Origin: Pseudoduganella lurida
GTDB taxonomy: Bacteria; Pseudomonadota; Gammaproteobacteria; Burkholderiales; Burkholderiaceae_D
Length of the DNA stretch: 64,000 nt
Direction of reading: 5' to 3'
Assembly (NCBI RefSeq): GCF_007830455.1
Contig: NZ_VLLB01000008.1
Location: forward strand, 1 to 64,000
Positions 56,149 to 64,000 of this stretch are shown piece by piece. Made by a program: the position numbers and the translations under genes. Within the stretch, counting starts at the first letter, position 1, and the number at the start of each line of letters is the position of its first letter. The notes under the pieces were generated by a model, which was given only the letters and a program-made list of their open reading frames with translations, did no database searches and was not told the origin of the DNA.

Positions 56149-57068
56149 CACTGCAAAGCATCCTGGGAAATTTCGCGCTGATCCTGTTCGTCCTGATGAT
56201 CGTCACGGGGATCGTCTGGGTCCTGGACGTGTTCCACCTCTCGAAGGGCCGCCGCGCGGCCGCCGACCGGGCGCTGGCCGACTACGATGCCCGCACCGCC
56301 AAGCTGACGGCGGACGGCATCCAGGTCGATACGAACACCACGGCGCGCCGCGCCCAGATCGAGGCGGACCTGCTGCGCCAGCCCACCTGGGTGGAGTATT
56401 CGGGCAGCTTCTTCCCCGTGATCGCGCTGGTGTTCGTGCTGCGCTCGTTCCTGTTCGAGCCGTTCAAGATCCCGTCGTCGTCGATGGTGCCGACCTTGCT
56501 GGTGGGCGACCTGATCCTTGTGAACAAGTTCACGTATGGCATCCGCCTGCCGATCGTCAACCAGAAGATCATCCAGATCAACGACCCGCAGCGCGGTGAC
56601 GTGATGGTGTTCAAGTACCCGATGGACATGAGCCAGGATTACATCAAGCGCGTCGTCGGCGTGCCGGGTGATAAGATCACTTATGAGAACAAGCGTTTGA
56701 CGGTGAACGGCAAGCCGGTCACCTATGGCGCGCTGGACGATTACCTGGACGACGAAAGCCTGGTCTACAAGAAGCAGTTCACGGAAGGCCTGACGGGCGT
56801 CGAGCACCGCATCCTGAACGACGAACGGGCCGGCACGCTGAACCTGTCCGACGTGCGCGATTTCCCGCACAAGGATGCCTGCACGTATTCGTACGAAGGG
56901 TTTACCTGTGTCGTTCCGGCTGGCAACTACTTCATGATGGGCGATAACCGCGACAACAGTGCGGACTCCCGTTACTGGGGCTTCGTGCCGGACAAGAACA
57001 TCGTCGGCAAGGCCGTGGCAGTCTGGATGAACCTGTCCAACCCACGCCGCATCGGCGGCATTCAGTAA
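56145..57068 (+). CDS. lepB: signal peptidase I
   Basis: Removes signal peptides at the outer face of the inner membrane. 307 residues with an N-terminal helix (ILGNFALILFVLMIVTGIVWVL), a second hydrophobic segment (SFFPVIALVFVLRSFLF), and the catalytic dyad Ser113 (KIPSSSMVPTL) and Lys168 (DYIKRVVGVPGD). GDNRDNSADSRYWG is box E. Coupled to lepA through an ATGA overlap. Confidence 0.97.
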   Translation: MTLQSILGNFALILFVLMIVTGIVWVLDVFHLSKGRRAAADRALADYDARTAKLTADGIQVDTNTTARRAQIEADLLRQPTWVEYSGSFFPVIALVFVLRSFLFEPFKIPSSSMVPTLLVGDLILVNKFTYGIRLPIVNQKIIQINDPQRGDVMVFKYPMDMSQDYIKRVVGVPGDKITYENKRLTVNGKPVTYGALDDYLDDESLVYKKQFTEGLTGVEHRILNDERAGTLNLSDVRDFPHKDACTYSYEGFTCVVPAGNYFMMGDNRDNSADSRYWGFVPDKNIVGKAVAVWMNLSNPRRIGGIQ

Positions 57069-57077
57069 GGAGTGGCG

Positions 57078-57455
57078 ATGGTCGTGTCTGCCAAACAGAA
57101 GGGCATTTCGCTGGTCGGGCTGATCGTGCTGCTGGCGCTGGTCGGCGTCATCGGCCTGCTGGCCATGCAGGTGCTGCCGACCTACAGCGAGTACCGCTCG
57201 ATCACGGCGGCCGTCGCCAAGGCCAAGACCGCCGGCACCACGCCGCAGGAAGTGCGCGCCTCGTTCGACAAGAGCGCCGAGGTGAACTACATCAGCGCCA
57301 TCAGCGGCCGCGACCTGACGATCGAACGCAACGAGGGCGGACTGGACGTATCGTTCGCCTACGACAAGAAAATCCACCTGGCCGGGCCGGCCAGCCTGCT
57401 GCTCGAATACAGCGGCTCGACCGCCAAGGGCGGCGCCACCACCAGGGCGGAATAG
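57078..57455 (+). CDS. DUF4845 single-pass membrane protein
   Basis: 125 residues. A short basic N-terminus (VSAKQKGISLVGLIVLLALVGVIGLL) forms a pilin-like or anchor helix with the rest outside the cytoplasm. Family DUF4845 is commonly encoded between lepB and rnc in betaproteobacteria; its function is not defined. AAGGAG overlaps the lepB stop and lies 5 nt before the ATG at 57078, which decides this start over the GTG at 57072. Confidence 0.9.
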   Translation: MVVSAKQKGISLVGLIVLLALVGVIGLLAMQVLPTYSEYRSITAAVAKAKTAGTTPQEVRASFDKSAEVNYISAISGRDLTIERNEGGLDVSFAYDKKIHLAGPASLLLEYSGSTAKGGATTRAE

Positions 57456-57462
57456 GAACCCG

Positions 57463-58251
57463 ATGAATCTACAGTTATTGCAAACCCGCCTGGGCCACAC
57501 GTTTCACGATGCTGGGCTGCTGCAGCAGGCCCTGACGCATCGCAGCCACAGCAGTTTGCATAACGAACGCCTGGAATTCCTGGGCGACTCGATCCTGAAC
57601 TGCGTGGTGGCCTCGATCCTGTACGAGCGCTACGAGCAGATCGACGAGGGCGACCTGTCCCGGCTGCGCGCCAACCTGGTCAAGCAGCAGTCGCTGTACG
57701 AAATCGCCCAGAAGCTGGAGCTGTCGCAGTTCCTGCGCCTGGGCGAGGGCGAGCTGAAATCGGGCGGCTTCCGCCGGCCGTCGATCCTGGCCGACACGCT
57801 CGAAGCACTGCTGGGCGCCACCTACCTCGATGCCGGCTTCGATGCGGCGGCCAAGATGATCCGGGCGTTCTACATCCCGATCCTGGACACCGTCGATCCC
57901 CGCACGCTGGGCAAGGATGCCAAGACGCTGCTGCAGGAATTCCTGCAGAGCAAAAAGATTTCGCTGCCGCTGTACAACGTCGTTGCCACCCATGGCGCCG
58001 CGCACAGCCAGGAATTCGAGATCGAATGCCTGGTGCCGAAGCTGGGCATCCAGGTGTATGGCCGGGGCGGCAGCCGCCGTGCCGGCGAACAGGCAGCGGC
58101 CAAGCTGGCGCTGGACGTGGCCGAGCAGGCCATGATGAGGGCGCCCGCCGCGGCGCGCAAAAGCAAGCCCCGTGCCGCACAGCTGAAGCTGGCGGGCATC
58201 GCCACGGTCCAGGACGACCCGACGGCGCACAAAAAGCTCGCCAACAAATAA
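57463..58251 (+). CDS. rnc: ribonuclease III
   Basis: Double-strand-specific RNase for rRNA and mRNA processing. 262 residues: the signature ERLEFLGDSILNCVVASILYERY (about 38-60), the second metal-ligand region ADTLEALLGATYLDAGFD, and a C-terminal dsRNA-binding domain (KTLLQEFLQ to GRGGSRRAGEQAAAKLALDVAE). The last 40 residues are a basic tail beyond the usual 226-residue E. coli enzyme. era follows after 11 nt, the usual rnc-era coupling. Confidence 0.97.
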   Translation: MNLQLLQTRLGHTFHDAGLLQQALTHRSHSSLHNERLEFLGDSILNCVVASILYERYEQIDEGDLSRLRANLVKQQSLYEIAQKLELSQFLRLGEGELKSGGFRRPSILADTLEALLGATYLDAGFDAAAKMIRAFYIPILDTVDPRTLGKDAKTLLQEFLQSKKISLPLYNVVATHGAAHSQEFEIECLVPKLGIQVYGRGGSRRAGEQAAAKLALDVAEQAMMRAPAAARKSKPRAAQLKLAGIATVQDDPTAHKKLANK

Positions 58252-58262
58252 TCGAGAACACC

Positions 58263-59165
58263 ATGACTGACGCACCCACCCCCGCCGGTTTCCGCTGCGG
58301 ATACATTGCCATCGTCGGCCGCCCGAATGTGGGCAAGTCGACGCTGATGAACACGCTGATCGGCGCCAAGGTCAGCATCACGTCGCGCAAGGCGCAGACG
58401 ACGCGCCACCGCATCACGGGCATCCAGACGCTGACGGACGCCCAGTTCATCTACGTCGACACGCCGGGCTTCCAGACGCGCCATTCGAACGCGCTGAACA
58501 AAACGCTGAACAAGACGGTGACGGGCACGCTCGACTCGTCCGACGTGATCCTGTACCTGGTGGAAGCGGGCACCTTCGGCGCCGCCGACCAGCAGGTGAT
58601 CGACCTGCTGCCGAAGGACGTGCCGGTGGTCCTGGTGATCAACAAGTCCGACCGGGTGAAGGACAAGGCCGTGCTGCTGCCGTTCGCGCAGGAAGTGGCC
58701 TCGAAATTCAATTTCGCCGCCGTGGTGCCCGTCTCGGCGAAACTGCGCTTCCAGCTGGACGGCCTGCAGAACGAGATCAAGCGCTTCCTGCCGGAGAACG
58801 ACCCGATCTTCGGCGAGGACGACATCACCGACCGCAGTGAAAAATTCCTGGCCTCGGAGATCGTTCGCGAAAAACTGTTCCGCTTCGTGGGCGACGAGCT
58901 GCCTTACACCAGCACCGTGCTGATCGAGAAATTCGAACAGGAAGGCAACCTGCGCCGGATCTTCGCCGCCATCCTCGTCGAGCGCGACGGCCACAAGTCC
59001 ATGATCATCGGTAACAAGGGCGCCCGCCTGAAGGAAGTCTCCACCCAGGCCCGCCAGGACATGGAAAAGCTGTTCGGCGGCCCCGTCTACCTGGAGATCT
59101 GGGTGAAGGTGAAATCCGGCTGGGCCGACAACGAAGCCGGCCTGCGCGCCTACGGCTACGAGTAA
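58263..59165 (+). CDS. era: GTPase Era
   Basis: 16S rRNA-binding GTPase for 30S maturation. 300 residues: GRPNVGKSTLMN (G1), TTRHR (G2), DTPGFQ (G3), NKSD (G4), VSAK (G5), and the C-terminal KH domain with IIGNKGARLKEVSTQAR. The N-terminus is about 10 residues longer than E. coli Era. Only 7 nt separate the stop from the called recO start. Confidence 0.98.
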   Translation: MTDAPTPAGFRCGYIAIVGRPNVGKSTLMNTLIGAKVSITSRKAQTTRHRITGIQTLTDAQFIYVDTPGFQTRHSNALNKTLNKTVTGTLDSSDVILYLVEAGTFGAADQQVIDLLPKDVPVVLVINKSDRVKDKAVLLPFAQEVASKFNFAAVVPVSAKLRFQLDGLQNEIKRFLPENDPIFGEDDITDRSEKFLASEIVREKLFRFVGDELPYTSTVLIEKFEQEGNLRRIFAAILVERDGHKSMIIGNKGARLKEVSTQARQDMEKLFGGPVYLEIWVKVKSGWADNEAGLRAYGYE

Positions 59166-59172
59166 GCCATCC

Positions 59173-60234
59173 ATGGCCGAGTCCGTGTCAACATCGGGGT
59201 CAGTCACCAAAGTTGACACGAGCTCGGCCGTTGCAAGCGATGTCGCTACGGTCGAGCCCGTGTCCACCGTGGGGGCAGAGGCGGGGTTTCGGGAAGCGCA
59301 GCTTTCCCCCGACGAAGCGGTGATGGCTTGCAAGCCATCACTCCTTCCAGCCCCCGACGTGGACACGAGCTCAGCCATGGAAGTCCGCGATCGCGAAGAC
59401 TTCTACGTCGTTACAGCAGAGCCCGTGTCCACTTTGGTGCCTGACCCCGAAGCGGACACGAAGTCAGCAGTAGCAATCCCACCACCCCAGCAAATCCGCA
59501 AACGTACGGCGCCGCGCACCATCGGCACGCGCGTGACGGCCCAGCCGGCCTTCGTGCTGCACAGCTATCCGTACAAGGAAACCAGCCTCATCGTCGAGCT
59601 GCTGACGCGCGACTTCGGCCGCGTGGCGCTCATCGCGAAGGGGGCGAAGCGGCCGCATTCGCAGCTGCGCGGCGTGCTTCAGACCTTCCAGCCCGTCTCG
59701 GCCGGCTGGACCGGCAAGAACGAGCTCCGCACGCTGACCGATGCGGACTGGGTCGGCGGCCTGCTGCCGCTGGAGAAGACGGCGCTGCTGTGCGGCTTCT
59801 ACCTCAACGAGCTGCTCGTCAAACTGCTGGCGCGCGACGACGCCCACCCGAAGCTCTTCCAGCATTACGTCGCCACGCTGAACCAGCTGGCGCATGGCGA
59901 GCCGCCGCCGATCGTCTTGCGAAAATTCGAAACGGCCCTACTTAAGGAGACTGGCGTCGCCGCCGACCTGACCCGCTGCGCCGACACGCGCCGCAAGGTG
60001 CTGGCGAACGTGCAGTACGTGGTGGACCCGGAACGCGGCCCCCGTCCGGCGCGCGACGACGACAGTGCGCCGCGGGTGGCGGGCCGCACCCTGCTGGACA
60101 TGGAACGCGAAGACTACCGCGATCCGGCCACGCAGGCGCAGAGCAAGGGGCTGATGCGCTACCTGCTGGCCCACCAGCTGAACGGCGCCCCGCTGAACAC
60201 GCGCCAGATCCTGATCGACCTGATGCAACTCTGA
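59173..60234 (+). CDS. recO: DNA repair protein RecO with N-terminal repeat extension
   Basis: RecO loads RecA on SSB-coated DNA in the RecFOR pathway. The recognisable protein starts only near residue 120 (VTAQPAFVLHSYPYKETSLIVELLTRDFGRVALIAKGAK, the OB fold); after it come the helical core and LMRYLLAHQLNGAPLNTRQIL. The first 115 residues are three peptide repeats made by palindromic DNA elements: ESVST...VDTSSAV, EPVST...VDTSSAM and EPVST...ADTKSAV. At 353 residues it is over 100 longer than usual. No strong ribosome site precedes 59173, and ATGs at 59323 and 59377 or the GTG of VTAQP are possible starts. Confidence 0.88.
   Translation: MAESVSTSGSVTKVDTSSAVASDVATVEPVSTVGAEAGFREAQLSPDEAVMACKPSLLPAPDVDTSSAMEVRDREDFYVVTAEPVSTLVPDPEADTKSAVAIPPPQQIRKRTAPRTIGTRVTAQPAFVLHSYPYKETSLIVELLTRDFGRVALIAKGAKRPHSQLRGVLQTFQPVSAGWTGKNELRTLTDADWVGGLLPLEKTALLCGFYLNELLVKLLARDDAHPKLFQHYVATLNQLAHGEPPPIVLRKFETALLKETGVAADLTRCADTRRKVLANVQYVVDPERGPRPARDDDSAPRVAGRTLLDMEREDYRDPATQAQSKGLMRYLLAHQLNGAPLNTRQILIDLMQL
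59175..59229. repeat. GTGTC palindrome, unit 1 in recO
   Basis: An 18-bp left arm GGCCGAGTCCGTGTCAAC and right arm GTTGACACGAGCTCGGCC match as inverted repeats at 16 of 18 positions, around CATCGGGGTCAGTCACCA-like core sequence. In frame it encodes AESVST...VDTSSAV. Confidence 0.85.
59254..59372. repeat. GTGTC palindrome, long unit 2 in recO
   Basis: Outer arms GAGCCCGTGTCCAC and GTGGACACGAGCTC (13 of 14), inner arms GGGGGC / GCCCCC, and a perfect 22-bp palindrome at 59320-59341 (arm GTGATGGCTTG plus its complement). Same layout as the intergenic copy at 2028-2166, but here it is translated in frame. Confidence 0.85.
59419..59465. repeat. GTGTC palindrome, unit 3 in recO
   Basis: Arms GAGCCCGTGTCC and GGACACGAAGTC around TTGGTGCCTGACCCCGAAG, the reverse complement of the core type in unit 1. 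In frame it encodes EPVST...ADTKSAV, keeping the same peptide pattern although the core is inverted. Confidence 0.8.
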
Positions 60235-60258
60235 TACCGCAACCAGAAAAACGAGACC

Positions 60259-61017
60259 ATGAGCTTCCTGCACCCCTCCGGCACGATGATCGACCTCGGC
60301 GTGAACATCGACCACGTCGCCACCTTGCGCAACGCGCGCGGCACCACGTACCCCGATCCGATCCGCGCCGCGCTGCTGGCCGAACAGGCCGGTGCCGACT
60401 GCATCACGCTGCACCTGCGCGAAGACCGCCGCCATATCCGCGACGAGGATGTCATCGCGCTGGCGCCGCAACTGGTCACGCGCATGAACCTGGAAGCGGC
60501 CGTCACGCCGGAAATGATCGACTTCGCTTGCCGCATCCGGCCGGCGGACGTGTGCCTGGTGCCGGAAAAGCGCACCGAGATCACTACCGAAGGCGGCCTG
60601 GACGTAGTGCGCTTCCACAAGGAAGTCGCCGCCGCAGTCAAGCAACTGCAGGGCGAGAACATCCGCGTCAGCCTGTTCATCGATGCGGATGAAGACCAGA
60701 TCCAGGCCGCCGCCGACGTGGGCGCGCCCGTCATCGAACTGCACACGGGCGCCTACGCCGATGCCGCCGCCGAAGACCAGCAGCGCGAACTGGAGCGCAT
60801 CAAGAACGGCGTGCGCTGGGGCGTGCAGCGCGGGCTGAAGGTCAATGCGGGCCACGGCCTGCACTACACGAACGTGCAGGCGATCGCCGCCATTCCGCAG
60901 ATCGACGAACTGAACATCGGCCACGCGATCGTCGCGCATGCCGTGTTCGTCGGCTGGGAAAACGCCGTGCGCGAGATGAAGGCGATCATGGTGTCCACGC
61001 GCCTGGGAGCCCGATGA
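60259..61017 (+). CDS. pdxJ: pyridoxine 5'-phosphate synthase PdxJ
   Basis: Condenses 3-amino-2-oxopropyl phosphate with deoxyxylulose 5-phosphate to form pyridoxine 5'-phosphate, the last ring-forming step of vitamin B6 synthesis. 252 residues with the conserved start IDLGVNIDHVATLRNARGT, HLREDRRHI, CLVPEKR and the C-terminal GHGLHYTNVQ and NIGHAIVAHA. The 10-residue N-terminal extension is small. It overlaps acpS by 4 nt. Confidence 0.98.
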   Translation: MSFLHPSGTMIDLGVNIDHVATLRNARGTTYPDPIRAALLAEQAGADCITLHLREDRRHIRDEDVIALAPQLVTRMNLEAAVTPEMIDFACRIRPADVCLVPEKRTEITTEGGLDVVRFHKEVAAAVKQLQGENIRVSLFIDADEDQIQAAADVGAPVIELHTGAYADAAAEDQQRELERIKNGVRWGVQRGLKVNAGHGLHYTNVQAIAAIPQIDELNIGHAIVAHAVFVGWENAVREMKAIMVSTRLGAR

Positions 61018-61412
61018 TCCACGGGATCGGCACCGACATCTGCCAGATCCCGCGCATCGCGCAAGCGCTGGCCCGCCATGGCGAGCGCTTCGCCCGCCGC
61101 ATCCTTGGCCCGGACGAACTGCTGGTGTACGCTGAACGCTGCGCCCGCGCACCGCTGCGTGGCGTGCGCTACCTGGCCACGCGCTTCGCCGCGAAGGAAG
61201 CCTTCTCGAAAGCGCTGGGCCTGGGCCTGCGCCCGCCGGTCACCTGGCCTGCCGTGCAGATGCTCAACGATGCGGAAGGCAAGCCAACGCTGGTCTATAC
61301 CGGCGCGCTGCAAGCGTACATGCAACACAACCGGCTGGCGGCGCAGGTGTCCGTCAGCGATGAACAGGAATACGCGGTCGCATTCGTGATCGTCGAGAAG
61401 TCCCATGAGTGA
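61014..61412 (+). CDS. acpS: holo-ACP synthase
   Basis: Attaches 4'-phosphopantetheine from CoA to Ser37 of ACP, encoded at 48363. 132 residues: the start IHGIGTDICQIPRIAQAL with the metal-binding Asp, and RYLATRFAAKEAFSKALGLG, the second motif. Overlaps pdxJ at its start (4 nt) and uvrC at its end (8 nt), so the three are translationally linked. Confidence 0.97.
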   Translation: MIHGIGTDICQIPRIAQALARHGERFARRILGPDELLVYAERCARAPLRGVRYLATRFAAKEAFSKALGLGLRPPVTWPAVQMLNDAEGKPTLVYTGALQAYMQHNRLAAQVSVSDEQEYAVAFVIVEKSHE

Positions 61413-63396
61413 AGAGCAAAAGCAGAACGCCGTCGAACAGCAGGTAGACCGGATCGCCGAGCAGGTGAACGAGGAGGTGAGCGGCCAGGTGATCGAGTCC
61501 CTGGACGAACCCGCCGTGGTGCCCGAGGCCGCGCCCCAGCCGGCCCCGCCACCGGCGGCGCTGTCGGCGCGCGAGCAGGTGCTGGCGACCGTGGCCAAGC
61601 TGCCGAACCTGCCCGGCGTGTACCGCTACTTCGATGCGGATGACAAGGTGCTCTACGTCGGCAAGGCGCGCGACCTGAAGAAGCGCGTGTCGAACTACTT
61701 CCAGAAGAACCTGTCCAGCCCGCGCATCGCCATGATGGTCGAGCGCATCGCGCGGCTCGAAACGTCCGTCACGCGCAGCGAGGCCGAAGCGCTGATCCTC
61801 GAGAACAACCTGATCAAGTCGCTGCAGCCCCGCTTCAACATCCTGTTCCGCGACGACAAATCGTATCCCTACCTGAAGCTGACGGGCGACGCGGTGCCGC
61901 GCATGGTGTATTACCGCGGCGCCGTCGACAAGAAGAACCAGTACTTCGGGCCGTTCCCGTCCGCCTGGGCGGTGAAGGAATCGATGCAGATCCTGCAGCG
62001 GGTGTTCATGCTGCGCACCTGCGAGGACAGCGTGTTCCAGAACCGCACGCGCCCCTGCCTGCTGCACCAGATCGGCCGCTGCAGCGCGCCGTGCGTGGGC
62101 GCCATCGATGCCGAGGCTTATCGCACGGATGTCAACAACGCGGCGCTGTTCCTGCGCGGCCGCACGGGCGAGGTGATGGCGGAACTGGAGCAGAAGATGC
62201 ACGGCTACGCATCGGACCTGAAGTTCGAGCAGGCCGCCGGCGTGCGCAACCAGATCCAGTCGCTGTCCAAGGTGCTGCACCAGCAAAGCATGGAGACCTC
62301 GGACTCGGACGTGGACATCATCGCCGTCATCGTCCAGGGCGGCCGCGCCTGCGTGAACCTGGCCATGGTGCGCGGCGGCCGCCACCTGGGCGACCGCGCC
62401 TACTTCCCGACCCATGTGATGGATGCGGAAAGCGTCGCCGAACAGTCGATCGACGTGGAAGTGCTGATGGCGTTCCTGGTGCAGCACTACACGGAAAAAT
62501 ACATCCCCGGCGTGCTGGTGCTGAACATCGAGTTCGACCAGCCGGAGCTGATGCTGGCGCTGCAGGAGCAGTGCGGCCACCGCATCAACCTGCTGTTCCA
62601 GCCCCAGGGCCAGCGCCGCCAGTGGCTGGAACTGGCGCAGAAGGGCGCCGAGATCGCGCTGGCCAGGCTGCTGTCCGAGCAGGGGTCGCAGCAGTCGCGC
62701 ACGCGCGCGCTGGCCGACACGCTGCGCCTGGAAAGCGCCGACCTGGAAACGCTGCGCGTGGAATGCTTCGACATCAGCCACACGCAGGGCGAGGCTACGC
62801 AGGCGTCGTGCGTGGTGTTCCACCATCACAAAATGCAGAACGGCGAATACCGCCGCTACAACATCAACGACATCACGCCCGGCGACGATTACGCGGCGAT
62901 GCGCCAGGTGCTGATGCGCCGCTACGAGAAGGTGGCCAATGGCGATGGCGTGATGCCGGACATCGTGCTGATCGACGGCGGCAAGGGCCAGGTCGAGATG
63001 GCGCGCCAGGTGTTCGTCGAACTGGGTCTGGACATCAGCCTGATCGTCGGCGTGGCGAAAGGCGAGGGCAGGCGCGTGGGCCTGGAGACGCTGATGTTCG
63101 TCGATGGCCGTCCGCCGCAGGAACTGGGCAAGGAATCGGCGGCGCTGATGCTGGTGGCAATGATCCGCGACGAGGCCCACCGCTTCGCGATCACCGGCAT
63201 GCGTGCCAAGCGCGCCAAGACGCGCCAGACGTCCACCCTGGAAGAGATCGAGGGCATCGGCGCCAAACGCCGCCAGCGGCTGCTGGCGCGCTTCGGCGGC
63301 CTGCGTGGCGTGTGCAATGCGAGCGTGGCGGACCTGATGTCGGTCGAGGGCATCTCCGCCAAGCTGGCCGAAGAAATCTACCGGCGCCTGCATTGA
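61405..63396 (+). CDS. uvrC: excinuclease ABC subunit C
   Basis: The nuclease of nucleotide excision repair. 663 residues: GIY-YIG domain (LPGVYRYFDADDKVLYVGKA, about 70-90), Cys cluster (CLLHQIGRCSAPCVG), UVR motif (MAELEQKMHGYASDLKFEQAA), RNase H-like C-terminal nuclease (ECFDISHTQGEATQASCVVF, DIVLIDGGKGQ) and a terminal helix-hairpin-helix pair. A charged, Pro-rich 55-residue extension precedes the GIY-YIG domain. Starts inside acpS. Confidence 0.98.
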   Translation: MSEEQKQNAVEQQVDRIAEQVNEEVSGQVIESLDEPAVVPEAAPQPAPPPAALSAREQVLATVAKLPNLPGVYRYFDADDKVLYVGKARDLKKRVSNYFQKNLSSPRIAMMVERIARLETSVTRSEAEALILENNLIKSLQPRFNILFRDDKSYPYLKLTGDAVPRMVYYRGAVDKKNQYFGPFPSAWAVKESMQILQRVFMLRTCEDSVFQNRTRPCLLHQIGRCSAPCVGAIDAEAYRTDVNNAALFLRGRTGEVMAELEQKMHGYASDLKFEQAAGVRNQIQSLSKVLHQQSMETSDSDVDIIAVIVQGGRACVNLAMVRGGRHLGDRAYFPTHVMDAESVAEQSIDVEVLMAFLVQHYTEKYIPGVLVLNIEFDQPELMLALQEQCGHRINLLFQPQGQRRQWLELAQKGAEIALARLLSEQGSQQSRTRALADTLRLESADLETLRVECFDISHTQGEATQASCVVFHHHKMQNGEYRRYNINDITPGDDYAAMRQVLMRRYEKVANGDGVMPDIVLIDGGKGQVEMARQVFVELGLDISLIVGVAKGEGRRVGLETLMFVDGRPPQELGKESAALMLVAMIRDEAHRFAITGMRAKRAKTRQTSTLEEIEGIGAKRRQRLLARFGGLRGVCNASVADLMSVEGISAKLAEEIYRRLH

Positions 63397-63410
63397 ACGA
63401 ACGGCCTGGA

Positions 63411-63435
63411 TGTCCTGGTGCCTGGCACCGGGACA
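63411..63435. repeat. GTGCC palindrome after uvrC
   Basis: TGTCCTGGTGCC and GGCACCGGGACA are nearly perfect inverted arms around a single T. There is no U run. The core is related to the GGTGCCTGAC elements at 46325 and 59419. Confidence 0.55.
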
Positions 63436-63552
63436 CGGGCCCGACGATGTTCCATGTCGCGAATCGTGCTTACTGGCATTAGGCGAGTCGGCAAGGTAGA
63501 CTAGCGGCGCATTGTCACCATTCCTACCTCCGCCTGCCCTTATGCCGCTTTT

Positions 63553-64000
63553 ATGCCATTCAACATCCCGATCCTGCTGACCTGGCTGCGCGTTGCGCTG
63601 ATTCCCCTGGTCGTGGGCGTGTTCTACCTGCCGCCCGGCTGGCTGCCCCTGCAGGACCGCAACCTTGCCGCCACCCTCGTCTTCATCGTTGCCGCCATCA
63701 CCGACTGGTTCGACGGCTTCCTGGCACGCCGCTGGAACCAGACGTCCGCGTTCGGCGCCTTCCTCGACCCTGTCGCGGACAAGCTGATGGTGGCCGGCGC
63801 GCTGCTGGTGCTGGTCCAGCTGGACCGCTGCAATGCCATCATCGCCTTCATCATCATCGGGCGCGAGATCACCATCTCTGCACTGCGCGAATGGATGGCG
63901 CAGATCGGCGCATCGAAATCGGTGGCGGTGAACTCGATCGGCAAGATCAAGACGGCGGCGCAGATGGTCGCCATTCCCGCGCTGCTGTACTACGACGTGA
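63553..64000 (+). CDS. pgsA: CDP-diacylglycerol--glycerol-3-phosphate 3-phosphatidyltransferase (partial)
   Basis: Makes phosphatidylglycerol phosphate, the committed step to phosphatidylglycerol and cardiolipin. The visible 149 residues include several hydrophobic helices and the full CDP-alcohol phosphotransferase motif DWFDGFLARRWNQTSAFGAF continuing LDPVADK. The start MPFNIPILLTWLRV at 63553 is conserved. The reading frame is open at the window edge, so the C-terminus is missing. Confidence 0.95.
   Translation, partial: MPFNIPILLTWLRVALIPLVVGVFYLPPGWLPLQDRNLAATLVFIVAAITDWFDGFLARRWNQTSAFGAFLDPVADKLMVAGALLVLVQLDRCNAIIAFIIIGREITISALREWMAQIGASKSVAVNSIGKIKTAAQMVAIPALLYYDV

Noticed and set aside
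59175..59465. CRISPR array or insertion sequence in recO
   Set aside because: The units are palindromes of unequal length with no regular spacers, no transposase ORF and no target-site duplication that I can see.

Overview
The window is high-GC chromosomal DNA from a betaproteobacterium, most likely an Oxalobacteraceae/Massilia-type organism. This is inferred from EarP next to an EF-P carrying Arg32, a PEP-CTERM protein, the rpmF-plsX-fab cluster, the rpoE-degP-lepA-lepB-rnc-era-recO-pdxJ-acpS-uvrC order, and short dispersed palindromes built on GTGTC/GGTGCCTGAC. I see no prophage, insertion sequence or CRISPR array.

Layout. 1-8200: tRNA-Glu, earP and efp (EF-P and the enzyme that rhamnosylates it), a Tat-exported amidase, a divergent AraC regulator/MFS exporter pair, dbpA, and a small proline-rich ORF. 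8200-21000, mostly minus strand: two Tat-exported phosphoesterases, the initiator tRNA with a clear promoter, an NPPW methyltransferase, two unrecognised genes, the sbcDC nuclease operon and a PEP-CTERM surface protein. 21000-31250, plus strand: a DUF2804 protein, a Pat-like acetyltransferase with a shortened ATP-grasp region, an unrecognised gene behind a 10-bp tandem repeat, a DUF349 protein overlapping moaE, and clpB behind a sigma-32-type promoter. 31300-37330: two divergent paralogous regulators (winged helix plus NTPase), one carrying a collagen-like Gly-X-Y insert. 37600-42900: aceA, rlmJ, an HDOD signalling protein, a tetrapyrrole-methylase-fold methyltransferase and a Maf pyrophosphatase.

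43000-50000 is the fatty acid/phospholipid cluster yceD-rpmF-plsX-fabH-fabD-fabG-acpP-fabF. 50100-63400 is the envelope-stress and housekeeping run: a YgfX-like protein, rpoE, a short rseA, a DegP-type protease, a thioredoxin-fold protein, lepA, lepB, a DUF4845 protein, rnc, era, recO, pdxJ, acpS and uvrC. Many junctions overlap by 4-8 nt, so translation is probably coupled. pgsA runs off the right edge.

The most unusual signals are repeats rather than operons. (1) A family of GAGCYCGTGTC...GACACGRGCTC palindromes occurs between genes and, in three copies, inside the 5' end of recO, where it would encode a repeated peptide (ESVST...VDTSSAV). (2) Two family members share an internal 22-bp perfect palindrome whose arms differ by paired, compensating changes. 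(3) The translation start of the thioredoxin-fold gene is duplicated upstream in about 50-bp steps. (4) The sigma-E locus has no rseB and an rseA without a membrane segment.
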